Assembly: GCF_013393945.1 (NCBI RefSeq)
Contig: NZ_CP040297.1
Location: forward strand, 834,001-898,000
DNA from: Nostoc sp. TCL26-01
GTDB taxonomy: Bacteria > Cyanobacteriota > Cyanobacteriia > Cyanobacteriales > Nostocaceae
Direction of reading: 5' to 3'
Length of the DNA: 64,000 nt
Both the position numbers and the translations under genes were made by a program. Every line of letters starts with the position of its first letter. Positions within the stretch are counted from its first letter, which is position 1. The notes beneath the pieces were generated by a model. It had not been told where the DNA came from. It made no database searches and was given only the letters and a program-made list of their open reading frames with translations. Below are positions 36,851-46,900 of the stretch, one piece after another.

Positions 36851-38551
36851 TCATTTTTGACAATGATAAATTTTGTACTCGTAACCATTGACTGCGGGTA
36901 AAGATTGGTTATCAGCTATACACTCAGCTATTTTTTCGCCGACGGGTGCGTGAAAGTTGACTAACCACAGGTCAAATGGACGTGGCAAGGTTTTTAATGT
37001 ATTTTCTAGGGTATTGGTGGCAGTTTGTAGGTTTTTATCTTGATGGGCGAGGAGAAATAAGGGAGAGGGTGAGTTGAAATTTTGTAATTGCCATTCTCTA
37101 GCTATACCCATCATTTCCCCAATTTGCACATGGGTGATTTGGGTAGTGGCGATGAGTACTGGTACTTGGGAGGTTTTTCTAATTAACTGGATGAACAAAT
37201 CAGGACGGTAATATTTTTGATAACCAAGATTGAAAAGCACAGTGATGGCACTGAGAAATGCCATCAACCAAATGATAGTGACGGCTTTTTTTCCACCAAT
37301 TTCCTGCCAACAAACAGCTAAACTTGCGCCTAATAAGACGATGACAGCCGGAAAGTAGACAAAGTTGTAACGCGCACCTCTGGTTAAGTCTATACCAAGA
37401 AAATAGGTAAAAATAAAGAATAAGGCGATCGCTCCTACAACTACACCAGCTAAAACCTGCGTTGTGAAGCGAGTGTCGGCTTGCTGTAGTAGTGCTTTTA
37501 ATCCTCTCACTAAAATCGGTGCTGCCCAAATGATAAACATCAGCATTACCAACCCAGAAGCAATCACAATCACTAGCTGGGGTGATTCCACTGGTAGCAG
37601 ATAAAGCATTGTCACCCAAGCCCCAAAAGCTTGAAACAGAGGACTTAACCAAGCCCAACCTTGGCGGGGTTGTTGTATCCAGTCTGTCAATTTATCCCCA
37701 TAGCTATTTTGCAAAAAGATGGGTAGCCAAACTATCGCAGAAATAAAAGTGCCAAGGGCAACGGCGTAAATGCGTCGCCAAGGGGGAGAGAAAAGGGAGT
37801 GGGGAGGAGAAATTTTTTTGTCTTGGGTTTGTTGCCAGGCTGTAACGATTAAAACTAGGGCTATTGTCAGTAGGGTGAGAACGAAAAAGTAATGGCTGGC
37901 GATACCCAAGGCGTTAATGATTATCCACAGAATTGCTATTGGTATGGGTAATTGTGTACGGTGGCGAATATGGCGTGTGGTGATGACTAAACAAGTGAGG
38001 GAAGCAATTACCCACAAAATTGCTAGGGTGTAATGGCGTGCTTCTTGTGCCAGAAAGATGGCATAGGGTGATACTGCCATCATGGCGGCGGCTAGTTGAC
38101 TAGCTATGCGGGAACGAAAAGCTATCCAAGTTAAGCCATAAATTGCGGGGATAGATGCAGCACCAAAAATTGCGGCAAGCGATCGCGCCCCCCATAATGA
38201 AACTAGGCCTTGTTGTGTGGGAAATAACTGCATCCACCAATGAGTTAAAACAAAATAAATCGGAGGATGGTTACTTTCATGACTCAGGTGTGTCCACACA
38301 TCCTGAATAGTCGCGCCTAGTTGTGGTTGTAGTGGTTGTAATAGGATATCAGGTGCGATCGCCTGATTTAAGGGTACTGATAAAAAACTATTGCCCAAGC
38401 TGAACACCAAGGTAGAAAATTCATCAGTCCAAGGTGGCTTGGCAGTTAAATTGAGGAGACGCAAGCTGATACCAATGCTAAACCATATCAGTAACAATAA
38501 GGGATGCAACCAGCGAGTCGGGATGGTAGAGTGCCAATTATACAAGTTCAT
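36851..38551 (-). CDS. Membrane glycosyltransferase, GT39/ArnT-like (GT-C fold), 1 of 3
   Basis: 566 residues with about 11-12 transmembrane helices. The first periplasmic loop has the GT-C acidic motif WTDEFSTL (about 41-48), followed by HESNHPPIYFVLTHWW (about 90-105) and the conserved FLAQEARHY (about 166-174). Such enzymes move a sugar from a polyprenyl-phosphate donor to lipid or protein acceptors on the outer side of the inner membrane. The acceptor here is unknown. It is co-oriented with the GT2-GtrA gene 56 bp upstream (38608-39852), which could make the polyprenyl-phosphate sugar it needs. Confidence 0.85.
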   Translation of the reverse strand: MNLYNWHSTIPTRWLHPLLLLIWFSIGISLRLLNLTAKPPWTDEFSTLVFSLGNSFLSVPLNQAIAPDILLQPLQPQLGATIQDVWTHLSHESNHPPIYFVLTHWWMQLFPTQQGLVSLWGARSLAAIFGAASIPAIYGLTWIAFRSRIASQLAAAMMAVSPYAIFLAQEARHYTLAILWVIASLTCLVITTRHIRHRTQLPIPIAILWIIINALGIASHYFFVLTLLTIALVLIVTAWQQTQDKKISPPHSLFSPPWRRIYAVALGTFISAIVWLPIFLQNSYGDKLTDWIQQPRQGWAWLSPLFQAFGAWVTMLYLLPVESPQLVIVIASGLVMLMFIIWAAPILVRGLKALLQQADTRFTTQVLAGVVVGAIALFFIFTYFLGIDLTRGARYNFVYFPAVIVLLGASLAVCWQEIGGKKAVTIIWLMAFLSAITVLFNLGYQKYYRPDLFIQLIRKTSQVPVLIATTQITHVQIGEMMGIAREWQLQNFNSPSPLFLLAHQDKNLQTATNTLENTLKTLPRPFDLWLVNFHAPVGEKIAECIADNQSLPAVNGYEYKIYHCQK

Positions 38552-38607
38552 CTGTTATCTAGAGACAACTTGTATATATTAGACTCGACTCGATTGTTTA
38601 AGTGCGC

Positions 38608-39852
38608 TTATTTGACATCAGTCACACGCCAGCTTAATTTTAGGTTAACCCAGAAATTCCAGATAGTCGCAATGGCGATCGCTATCAGGTTGGCAATGTA
38701 GCGATTGGGAATCAGGTAATTAAATACCAAATTCAACACCAGTACATTCAATACTAACCCCGCCAGACAAACCATATTGAACTTCAAAAATCTTTTTAAC
38801 CGTTGATGCCACTCTTGCTGTCTCATGGAGACATCAGCAAAAGTCCAAGCATCATTCCACAAGAAATTATTCAAAATAGCGATTTCACCTGCGATGATTT
38901 TGCTGCGAGTCAGAGGTAAAGCCAAAGTTGCCGGATCACTTAACAAATACAACATCGTCATATCTACAAATACCCCACTCAGCCCAACTAAGGCGAAGCG
39001 CAAAAATCTATCTAGGGGGAAGTTGATTTTTCGCCGCACCCGCCCTATCTTACCCGTGGATACACGCAACCGCACTAAATGATGGATATAGTCTACATAT
39101 TGCTTCCATGTGACTTTACTTTCCCCTTCCTTGCGTTCACAAAATACATAACCAACTTCAGCAATACTCTTGACATTGCCTCGTCCAATCACTTCTAAAA
39201 GAATCTTATAGCCCACAGGATTGAGAGTTGCACCAGCAACACTCTCACGATGCACCATAAAATAGCCACTCATGGGATCAGAAACCCTACCCAACACTCC
39301 CGGTAACAGCATCAACCCCAATACCTGCGCGCCACGGGATAAGAAACGCCTCACCACACTCCAACTACTCACACCACCACCATCTACATGACGGCTGGCC
39401 ACTGCTAAATCTGCACCATTGGTGATAGCTGTCAACAGTTGCGTCAAAACTTCTGGAGGGTGTTGTAAATCGCCATCAATCACCCCTAAAATCTTGCCCC
39501 TAGCAGCTTGCCACCCACGAATCACGGCTGAAGACAGTCCTCTTTCTTCTTGCCGGCGCATTACTTGCAACTGGGGATATTCTTGAGTGAGAGATTGTGC
39601 TAGTTCCCAAGTCATATCTGGACTATCATCATCCACAACGATTAATTCATAATCACCGGGTATAAATTCATCCAATATTTGACTAAGAATTTTCACAACA
39701 TTGGCAATATTACCACGCTCTTTATAAGTAGGAATTACTAAAGAAAGATAGATATCTCGCTGATTTATACCTACATCAGCAGGCGGAAATTCGGGAATTT
39801 GTAGTGCGCCAGTAGGAACTTTTAAGAGTGCGTTGGTTGAGTCGATATTCAT
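38608..39852 (-). CDS. Polyprenyl-phosphate glycosyltransferase: GT2 plus GtrA domains
   Basis: 414 residues. Residues about 33-250 form a DPM1-like GT2 domain: DIYLSLVIPTYKERGNI, VVDDDSPDMTWE (donor-binding Asp), GVIDGDLQHPPEVL (the DxD-like QHPP segment), and ASRHVDGGGVSSWSVVRR. Residues about 285-410 form a four-helix GtrA domain (FLRFALVGLSGVFVDMTMLY, then WNFWVNLKLSWRV). The GT2 part loads a sugar onto undecaprenyl phosphate and the GtrA part may flip it. This fits the GT39-type enzymes next to it, so the cluster probably glycosylates envelope lipids, polysaccharide or proteins. Confidence 0.9.
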   Translation of the reverse strand: MNIDSTNALLKVPTGALQIPEFPPADVGINQRDIYLSLVIPTYKERGNIANVVKILSQILDEFIPGDYELIVVDDDSPDMTWELAQSLTQEYPQLQVMRRQEERGLSSAVIRGWQAARGKILGVIDGDLQHPPEVLTQLLTAITNGADLAVASRHVDGGGVSSWSVVRRFLSRGAQVLGLMLLPGVLGRVSDPMSGYFMVHRESVAGATLNPVGYKILLEVIGRGNVKSIAEVGYVFCERKEGESKVTWKQYVDYIHHLVRLRVSTGKIGRVRRKINFPLDRFLRFALVGLSGVFVDMTMLYLLSDPATLALPLTRSKIIAGEIAILNNFLWNDAWTFADVSMRQQEWHQRLKRFLKFNMVCLAGLVLNVLVLNLVFNYLIPNRYIANLIAIAIATIWNFWVNLKLSWRVTDVK

Positions 39853-40136
39853 AAGCTAAATTACTAGTTGTGAAATAGAGTATTTAAAAATACATCTTTA
39901 TGGAAATAGAGATGTCACGTTTTGTGGTTAATTTGGATAGACGAAACTTTTAAATTGTTGTCTGATCAATTCTGATTTTGGCAAGTCATTTATTAATAAA
40001 TTTTCCTCATTTTTGTTGCTGCAAAATTCATATGATCTTTATTTTCCGAGAAAGATGATATGTAATAATGCTTGCTGAAAATAATTTTGTATTTCTCTTA
40101 TACAAATTGGCTTTGTATTTTATAAAGTAAGATTTT

Positions 40137-41723
40137 ATGCAGAAAAAATCTCGGATATTTGTATCTTTACTGATAATAATTTTAGCAATGGGATTAACCT
40201 TCAGATTTATTAATCTTGATAAGAAATCTTATTGGGATGATGAAGCTTTTACGGCATTACGTGTCTCTGGTTATACAGAATATGAATTAGTTGAAAAAGT
40301 AGCTAGTGTTGCACAAATTAGCATTAATGACTTATCTCCATATCAAGGACTAAATCAGGAAAAAACTGCCATTGATACAATTAAATCTTTATCTTTAGAA
40401 GAACCCCAGCATCCACCACTGTATTATTTGCTGTCTCGGTTTTGGGTACAGTTGTTGGGTAACTCATTACTCAATATGCGAATGTTATCTGCTGTACTTA
40501 GCTTATTAGCTTTACCTGCTGTTTATTGGCTGTGCTTAGAATTATTTGGTAACACTTTAACAGCATGGATAGCAGTAGGCTTATTAGCAATATCACCATT
40601 CCATTTACTGTATGCGCAAGAAGCCAGAGAGTATAGTTTATGGATAGTGACAATTTTGCTGTCGAGTGCTTCACTTCTCAGGGCAATGCGCTTAAATACT
40701 AGACTTCAGTGGGTAATATATGCAGCGACTGTTGCCCTAAATCTTTATGCTTTTCCTTCTTCAGCAACTGTGATTTTAGCATCAGCAATTTACGTAATTA
40801 CTATAGAAAAGTGGCGCTTGAGTCAAAAATTGATGGCCTTTTTCTTAGCATCGTTAGCAGGTTTGATGGCTTTTTTCCCTTGGTTATTAGTGATTGTGGG
40901 TAACTTAAATCACATCAACAAAATTGTTGGTGGCCAAGGTAATATGCCTAGAGTTGCTTTAGTAAAAACTTGGGCATTTAACCTCAGTCGAATTTTTGTG
41001 GATAGCAATCAAGAAAAAGCTGTGATCAATTTTGGGTTTGAAAATAAGTTCACTTATTTAATTCAAATCGGCTTAGTCGGGTTACTTATATGCTTAGTAG
41101 GATATGCTATTTATTTTCTCTATCGCCATTCCTCTAAAAGCAGTTGGTTATTTCTGTTGACATTAATCTTGGTTAATTCACTCCCTATCATGTTGAAAGA
41201 TTTGCTCAATGAGGGAACTAGGTCAATTATTCCTCGTTATTTCATCCCCAGCTACTTGGGTATTCAGATATCTGTGGCTTATCTTTTAGCTAATCGGGTT
41301 TCTACTATCTCTAAGCACCCAAAACTTTGGAGAATAGTTATGTGTGTGCTGTTTTCTGGGTCAATTTTTTCTGGGACACTGATTTCTCAAGCAGATTCTT
41401 GGTGGACTAAAAGCCATAGTGATACGAATTTGCAGGCAGCTAAATTTATTAACCAAGCTCATAAACCACTCTTAATTAGTGATGGTAGTATGGGGAGAAT
41501 TTTAGGTTTTAGCCATCAAGTTAAATCAGATTTGCAGTTGCAGTTAAAACCATATTGTCATACTTGTCGTACTATTCCTCCGGCTGTTAGTAGTAAAGAT
41601 ATTTTAGAAATTCCCTCTGGCTTTGATGTATTTTTACTTGATCCTTCTGAGAATTTAATCAAGGCACTAAATAAATATCAGCTTAAATCTCTTTCTGTTG
41701 GTCTTTGGCAGGTAGAAAAGTAG
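40137..41723 (+). CDS. Membrane glycosyltransferase, GT39-like (GT-C fold), 2 of 3
   Basis: 528 residues, multi-pass. The loop after helix 1 reads KKSYWDDEAFTALRVSG (acidic Asp-Asp-Glu motif at about 34-36). EEPQHPPLYYLLSRFWVQL (about 87-105) and LLYAQEAREYSLW (about 158-170) are the other family landmarks. The last 100 residues form a small periplasmic domain with a Cys pair (CHTCRTIPP). It is transcribed divergently from the GT2-GtrA gene. Base composition is more AT-rich than its neighbours, which could mean a separate origin. Confidence 0.83.
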   Translation: MQKKSRIFVSLLIIILAMGLTFRFINLDKKSYWDDEAFTALRVSGYTEYELVEKVASVAQISINDLSPYQGLNQEKTAIDTIKSLSLEEPQHPPLYYLLSRFWVQLLGNSLLNMRMLSAVLSLLALPAVYWLCLELFGNTLTAWIAVGLLAISPFHLLYAQEAREYSLWIVTILLSSASLLRAMRLNTRLQWVIYAATVALNLYAFPSSATVILASAIYVITIEKWRLSQKLMAFFLASLAGLMAFFPWLLVIVGNLNHINKIVGGQGNMPRVALVKTWAFNLSRIFVDSNQEKAVINFGFENKFTYLIQIGLVGLLICLVGYAIYFLYRHSSKSSWLFLLTLILVNSLPIMLKDLLNEGTRSIIPRYFIPSYLGIQISVAYLLANRVSTISKHPKLWRIVMCVLFSGSIFSGTLISQADSWWTKSHSDTNLQAAKFINQAHKPLLISDGSMGRILGFSHQVKSDLQLQLKPYCHTCRTIPPAVSSKDILEIPSGFDVFLLDPSENLIKALNKYQLKSLSVGLWQVEK

Positions 41724-41798
41724 CTGGAGTTATTTCTTCTCTGTGACTTTGTGTCTTTGTGGTTAATTATTCTGGAAAATTTTTCACTAGAAACTTAG

Positions 41799-43493
41799 CT
41801 ATTTGGCAGGGGAACGGGTGTAAAGTTTCACAGTAAAGTTATCCAGGTTCATCGTACCTGTGAGAGTTTGGGTTTGTTGGAGTTGAAATTGCTGTGATAA
41901 AGTTTGTTGAGTTTTCTGCTGTTCTCGTTCTACATCGGCTGGTGTCTTTAATCTTGACCACACAGGATTAGCACTATCTAACCACAGAATACGGGAATAT
42001 GGCTGAGTTTTATTTTCTAAAACTTTTTCTAGTGATGTTGCTAAATCAATCGGATGTTCAGCTAATAGCATCACTGGAGTTTTGGGAGAAATGTAATATG
42101 CTAGTCGCATCACATGACCCCAAGCTTTAGAATTCATGGCAATTAATGTCGGTTGATTAGCCTGTTGGGATACTAAATCGTTAACTGCATGAAAAACAGA
42201 ACGTTGCCTTAGACTAAAATCACTCATCCCGATGGTGAGATACAACAGCAGTAAAGCAGAAGCTACAGGTATACGCCATTGTCGAGAAAGTGCTGTTTCT
42301 AGCCACAAAGTTATTAGCAGTAAACAGCCAGGAAGAATCATAATCATTGTTCTTCCCCAACCGAAGTTTAAAGTAGATTTCTTGGTGGCAATATCTAGAA
42401 CTAAGGCGAGTAATAGTGGCAGAATTCCTAGTATGACGGCGATACCTAAGTTTTTCTGCTCATCCTGCTGCCAAAGCTGAATGATGCAAGTAAGAATGAG
42501 AGCGATCGCCAAACAACCCACAACAATTACACTGATACTTGGTAAACTAGTAACCCAGTCTCCCAAAATTAAGTTAGTGCCGAGAGTTTGAGCAGCATCT
42601 TGCAAATGAGCCAAAAATTGAGAACCACTATCTTTAATAGCACCAAACCGCTTTAAGTCTGCATTGCGGATTTGCTTAATTGCACCCCAGACTACCCAGG
42701 GAACAGTCAGCATAATTCCACTAGCCAAGCGCAAACCATGTTGCCACCAATGCCGTCGGTCGAGGTAAAGTACTAAAGCGGCTAATGTGATTACCCAATA
42801 CAAGTAAAGATAAAAGGTTAAAAACCCAGCCGCCACCGAACCTATTAACAAGATGTTCCACAGCAATTGCTGACGACGATTTTGCGGGATTTTTCTTGTC
42901 TGGTGCGTATCAATCAGGTGTAGAAGTGCTGTAGCGCTAAGAATTGTCCACAATACCAAAGAACCATACATCCGCACATTCAGAGAATGGAATAGGTAAA
43001 AGGGATTAACAGCCAGTAACGCTGCCAGCAGCAATCCACCACGATGTCCTAAGATAACTTTACCTAAACTGTAGGCACTAGCGATCGCACCAATGCTAAA
43101 TAGTGCATTCAAACTTCGCATTGCGGCTTCACTACTACCAAAAAGGCGTAACCACAAATGTTGACTGAGAAAAAACAATGGTGGGTGTGGTTCTCCCCCC
43201 AGCAAACTCAGCAGGAAGTTTTTGACGGTGGCAATAAATCCACCCAAACCTGATTCTACAGGCAAGCTTAATAAAGACGTATATTGTGCTAGAGCTACTG
43301 GCACATCTGTAGGAGTTTGATAGGCAGTTTTTTGTCCTGCTGCTAGAAGCAATGATAGTACTTCGTCATACCAAAATTCTCTGCCACCTAGATTGATGAT
43401 ACGTAATATAACTGCGATAGCGATCGCAATTAAGGCTAATGTTTCTAAAGAAACTAGTTTGTTAAGTTTGGTAACTGACAAACCTGGATTCAT
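41799..43493 (-). CDS. Membrane glycosyltransferase, GT39-like (GT-C fold), 3 of 3
   Basis: 564 residues, about 12 membrane helices. Landmarks: GGREFWYDEVLSLLLAAGQ (about 34-52, Asp-Glu motif), GGEPHPPLFFLSQHLWLRLF (about 94-113), and YLFHSLNVRMYGSLVLW, where the usual AQEAR segment is replaced by SLNVR. The C-terminal soluble part has a Gln-rich stretch (REQQKTQQTLSQQFQLQQTQ). The tail-to-tail arrangement with 40137-41723 (75 bp gap) suggests separate promoters within one functional cluster. Confidence 0.83.
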   Translation of the reverse strand: MNPGLSVTKLNKLVSLETLALIAIAIAVILRIINLGGREFWYDEVLSLLLAAGQKTAYQTPTDVPVALAQYTSLLSLPVESGLGGFIATVKNFLLSLLGGEPHPPLFFLSQHLWLRLFGSSEAAMRSLNALFSIGAIASAYSLGKVILGHRGGLLLAALLAVNPFYLFHSLNVRMYGSLVLWTILSATALLHLIDTHQTRKIPQNRRQQLLWNILLIGSVAAGFLTFYLYLYWVITLAALVLYLDRRHWWQHGLRLASGIMLTVPWVVWGAIKQIRNADLKRFGAIKDSGSQFLAHLQDAAQTLGTNLILGDWVTSLPSISVIVVGCLAIALILTCIIQLWQQDEQKNLGIAVILGILPLLLALVLDIATKKSTLNFGWGRTMIMILPGCLLLITLWLETALSRQWRIPVASALLLLYLTIGMSDFSLRQRSVFHAVNDLVSQQANQPTLIAMNSKAWGHVMRLAYYISPKTPVMLLAEHPIDLATSLEKVLENKTQPYSRILWLDSANPVWSRLKTPADVEREQQKTQQTLSQQFQLQQTQTLTGTMNLDNFTVKLYTRSPAK

Positions 43494-43999
43494 CGATAGA
43501 TTTGCTTATATATGATTGTTGTTATGATACCAATGATATCTCCGGGCTACTGTAATATTTGTGTTAAATATGTTTTGCTGATTTTATCTAATTAATAATA
43601 CTTAAATAAAAAGCATTATTATATCTTGGCTTATACTGAATAGTACGTTAAATTACGCTGTTAAGCTTTTCATATAGACACATATTTGTATTTCAAGCAC
43701 CAGATACAACTCATAAATATGCCGACATTAAAAAAAGCTCACATAAAGATAGGACTTACGCACTCAACCAATAAACCCTTCTGAGGGTGGTCAATTGGCT
43801 CAGGAACGCACTATTTCACCATTGATTATTGACAAAAAAGCCAGAAAATTCGGTGACACTGCGTAATACCATTTCACCTTAATCATGATACACATACATG
43901 ATGTAGAGACGTTACATTGCAACGTCTCTGTTCTTCGTACCCTTCTCCTGTCGGAGACGCTACCGCGAACGGGAAGCAAGCTAAAACCCAACCTTGATA
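43494..43999. other. Intergenic region with small repeats
   Basis: AT-rich first half. The second half holds the GTAGAGACG foldback (43903-43930) and a GC-rich patch CTGTCGGAGACGCTACCGCG (about 43947-43966) related to small dispersed repeats elsewhere in the window. A short minus-strand frame here (43800-43991) consists of this repeat DNA and is not supported as a gene. Confidence 0.55.
43903..43930. repeat. GTAGAGACGTTACATTGCAACGTCTCTG foldback, variant copy
   Basis: Same family as 1069-1097 with two internal differences, situated 70 bp past the stop of the subtilisin gene. Confidence 0.7.
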
Positions 44000-46900
44000 C
44001 TAAGCCGCATTGCCAGAAGTAGATGTCACAATCTGACGGACTTGAGCATCAGTTAGGGTGTTCTTAGCACTCAGCATCAAAGCTATGACTCCAGAAACTT
44101 GAGGAGCCGCCATCGATGTTCCCCGTAAAAAACCGTATTGACCTCCGGGAAGTGTGGAATATATGCCAATTCCCAAATCGTCGTCCCCTGTGAAGTATGC
44201 GCCCGGTGCGGTAACATAGGCTAGTGGTGTTGTGCCTGGACGATTGGAGAAGTCAGTTAATGTTCTGTTATAGAAGACTGCGCCAACGGCTAGTCCCCAT
44301 TGATTAGCATAACGGGCAGGATATAATGGATCAGCCCCACCATCATTACCTGCTGCTATAACAACGATCGCACCTTTGCTAGCAGCATATTGAATAGCTG
44401 ATTGTTCATCAGTACTGGCAGAGCCGCCTAAGCTAAGATTAATCACACGTGCGCCATTATTCACTGCATAACGAATACCATTAGCGATCGCACCACTATT
44501 ACCATTTCCATCACTATCTAGGACTTTTACTGCCATAATCTTGGCATTATAGGCGATTCCCGTCACACCAAAGCTATTTTTCACTGCGGCGATCGTCCCA
44601 GCAACATGAGTACCATGATGATTATCATCTAATGGAGTATTATTGTTGCTGACAAAGTTCCACCCGTAGACATCATCTATATAGCCATTACCGTCATCAT
44701 CCTTACCGTTACCAGCAATTTCTTTGGTATTCTTCCAGGCATTAGCACTCAAGTCTGGATGAGTATAGTCTACGCCACTGTCGATCACGGCTACAATCAC
44801 ACCCTGACCAGTATATCCCTTCGCCCACACTTCCGGAGCTTTTACCATATCTGCTGCCCAATCATCACCACCCAAGTTAGGTACATCTGCAAAGGTAGAT
44901 TGCCCCAAGGCTTTTGCTACGGCGGCGGCGGCATTAATCAAGCCATAGCCGGTGGTAGAGTTAAACCCACCACCATTGATCGGCGTGACGGTAATTGGTA
45001 CTGTATTGTAGACTGAGTTATTATTTTCATTGCTTTCTGCAACATCTCCTGAGCCGTCAGCTTTGAACATTAAATAGTACTTACCTGCGGCAATGGTAGG
45101 GTCAACAGTCCAAGATATCGTCTGTGTAAATACCCCCGATGGTAACAAGATAGGAGTAGCGGTGGTACTGTAACCTATAGACACATCATCGTCATTGCCT
45201 ATACTCGTATCTCTAGAAAGAGAAAACTCTGTTTTACTAGCATCGGCATTGCCATTACCTTGGTTTTTCACCTCATAGGTGAATGTAAGTGTAGTTCCAA
45301 TAGCCACGCTAGTGGGAACTGTTGTACTTGTGATTACTAAATCTGGTGCGGTAATTGTAATTGCTTTGGCAACGACATTATTATTTTCATTGCTTTCCAA
45401 CAATGAATTATTCCCATCTGCCCTATATAGTAAGAAGTAATTACCAAGAGCCGTGGTACTAGAAAGATATACAGATGCAGACTGAGAACTAACACCAGCA
45501 GGTGCAATAGTACTAATTAAACTGGAACCTAAATTAATATCATCACTGCTGAGGCTGTTATCTTGGGAAAGATAAAAGTATGTGGTGTTATAACTAGCAG
45601 TGCCATTACCTTGATTTTTTAGCTGATAACTAAGTTGGATATTTGTACCAATGTTAGCACTAGCAGGCGCGACAGCATTTTGGATTACAAGGTCTGGTAC
45701 AGCAATAGTAATTGCTTTGCTAGCAATGTTATTGCTTTCGTTGCTTTCGCTGATGACACCATTGGCATCCGCTTGAAATAGTAGGTAGTAATTGCCAGAG
45801 AAGGTGTTACTGTTGATGATGGCAATGTAAGACTCAGCGCTATAAGTATTAGGACTCAATCCAGAGTAGAAGTAGTTTTGATCGTAACCCAACAGTGTAT
45901 CATCACTACTCAAACTAGCATCCTTCGACAAATAAAATTTCGTTGTACTTGTAGCAGCGCTGGCAGTACCTATATTTGCCAATTGATAATTGAAAGTGAT
46001 TACTCCACTATTACCGGGGTCAATCAAACTGGGAACCGATATATTTTGAATGATCAGGTCTGGTTTAGGCCCATTGATAGTAATTGCCTTAGCAACTAAA
46101 TTATTAGTCTCACTAGTTTCGGCAACGTTGCTATTACCATCAGCTTGGAATAGCAAATAGTAATTCCCGGCAGCAATGCTATTAGCAACAATCAAAGCCG
46201 ATGTCTCGGAACTATACGCATTTGCAGCAATACTATTTACTGAGTCCGAACCTAACAACACATCATCTGTGCTGTACAGATTATCTTTGGATAAATAAAA
46301 CTTAGTCGTACTGGCAACTGCACTACCAACACCTTGGTTTTTCACTTGATAGCTAATATTGATAGTGCTACCCACTGATGTGGAAGCGGGAGAGGTGGCA
46401 TTTTGAATTATCAAATCAGCTTTGTTGATAGTAATTGCCTTAGCAACTAAGTTGTTAGTCTCACTAGTTTCGGCAAGATTATTATTCCCATCAGCTTGGA
46501 ATAGCAAATAGTAATTCCCAGATGCAATACTATTAGCAATAATCAAAGCCGATGTCTCGGAACTATATGCACCTGCGGCAATACTGTTTACTGAGTCAGA
46601 GCCGAGCAACACATCATCTGTGCTGTACAGATTATCTTTGGATAAATAAAACTTAGTCGTGCTGGCAATGGCACTACCAACACCTTGGTTTTTCACCTGA
46701 TAACTAATATTCAGGGTGCTACCTACTGATGCTGATGTCGGAGAGGTGGCATTTTGAATTATCAAATCAGCTTTGTTGATAGTAATTGCCTTAGCAACTA
46801 AGTTGTTAGTCTCACTAGTTTCGGCAAGATTATTATTCCCATCAGCTTGGAATAGCAAATAGTAATTCCCAGCAGCAATACTATTAGCCACAATCAAAGC

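Noticed and set aside
43800..43991. Minus-strand ORF of 63 codons
   Set aside because: Composed mostly of the GTAGAGACG foldback and GC-rich dispersed repeat; no gene features.
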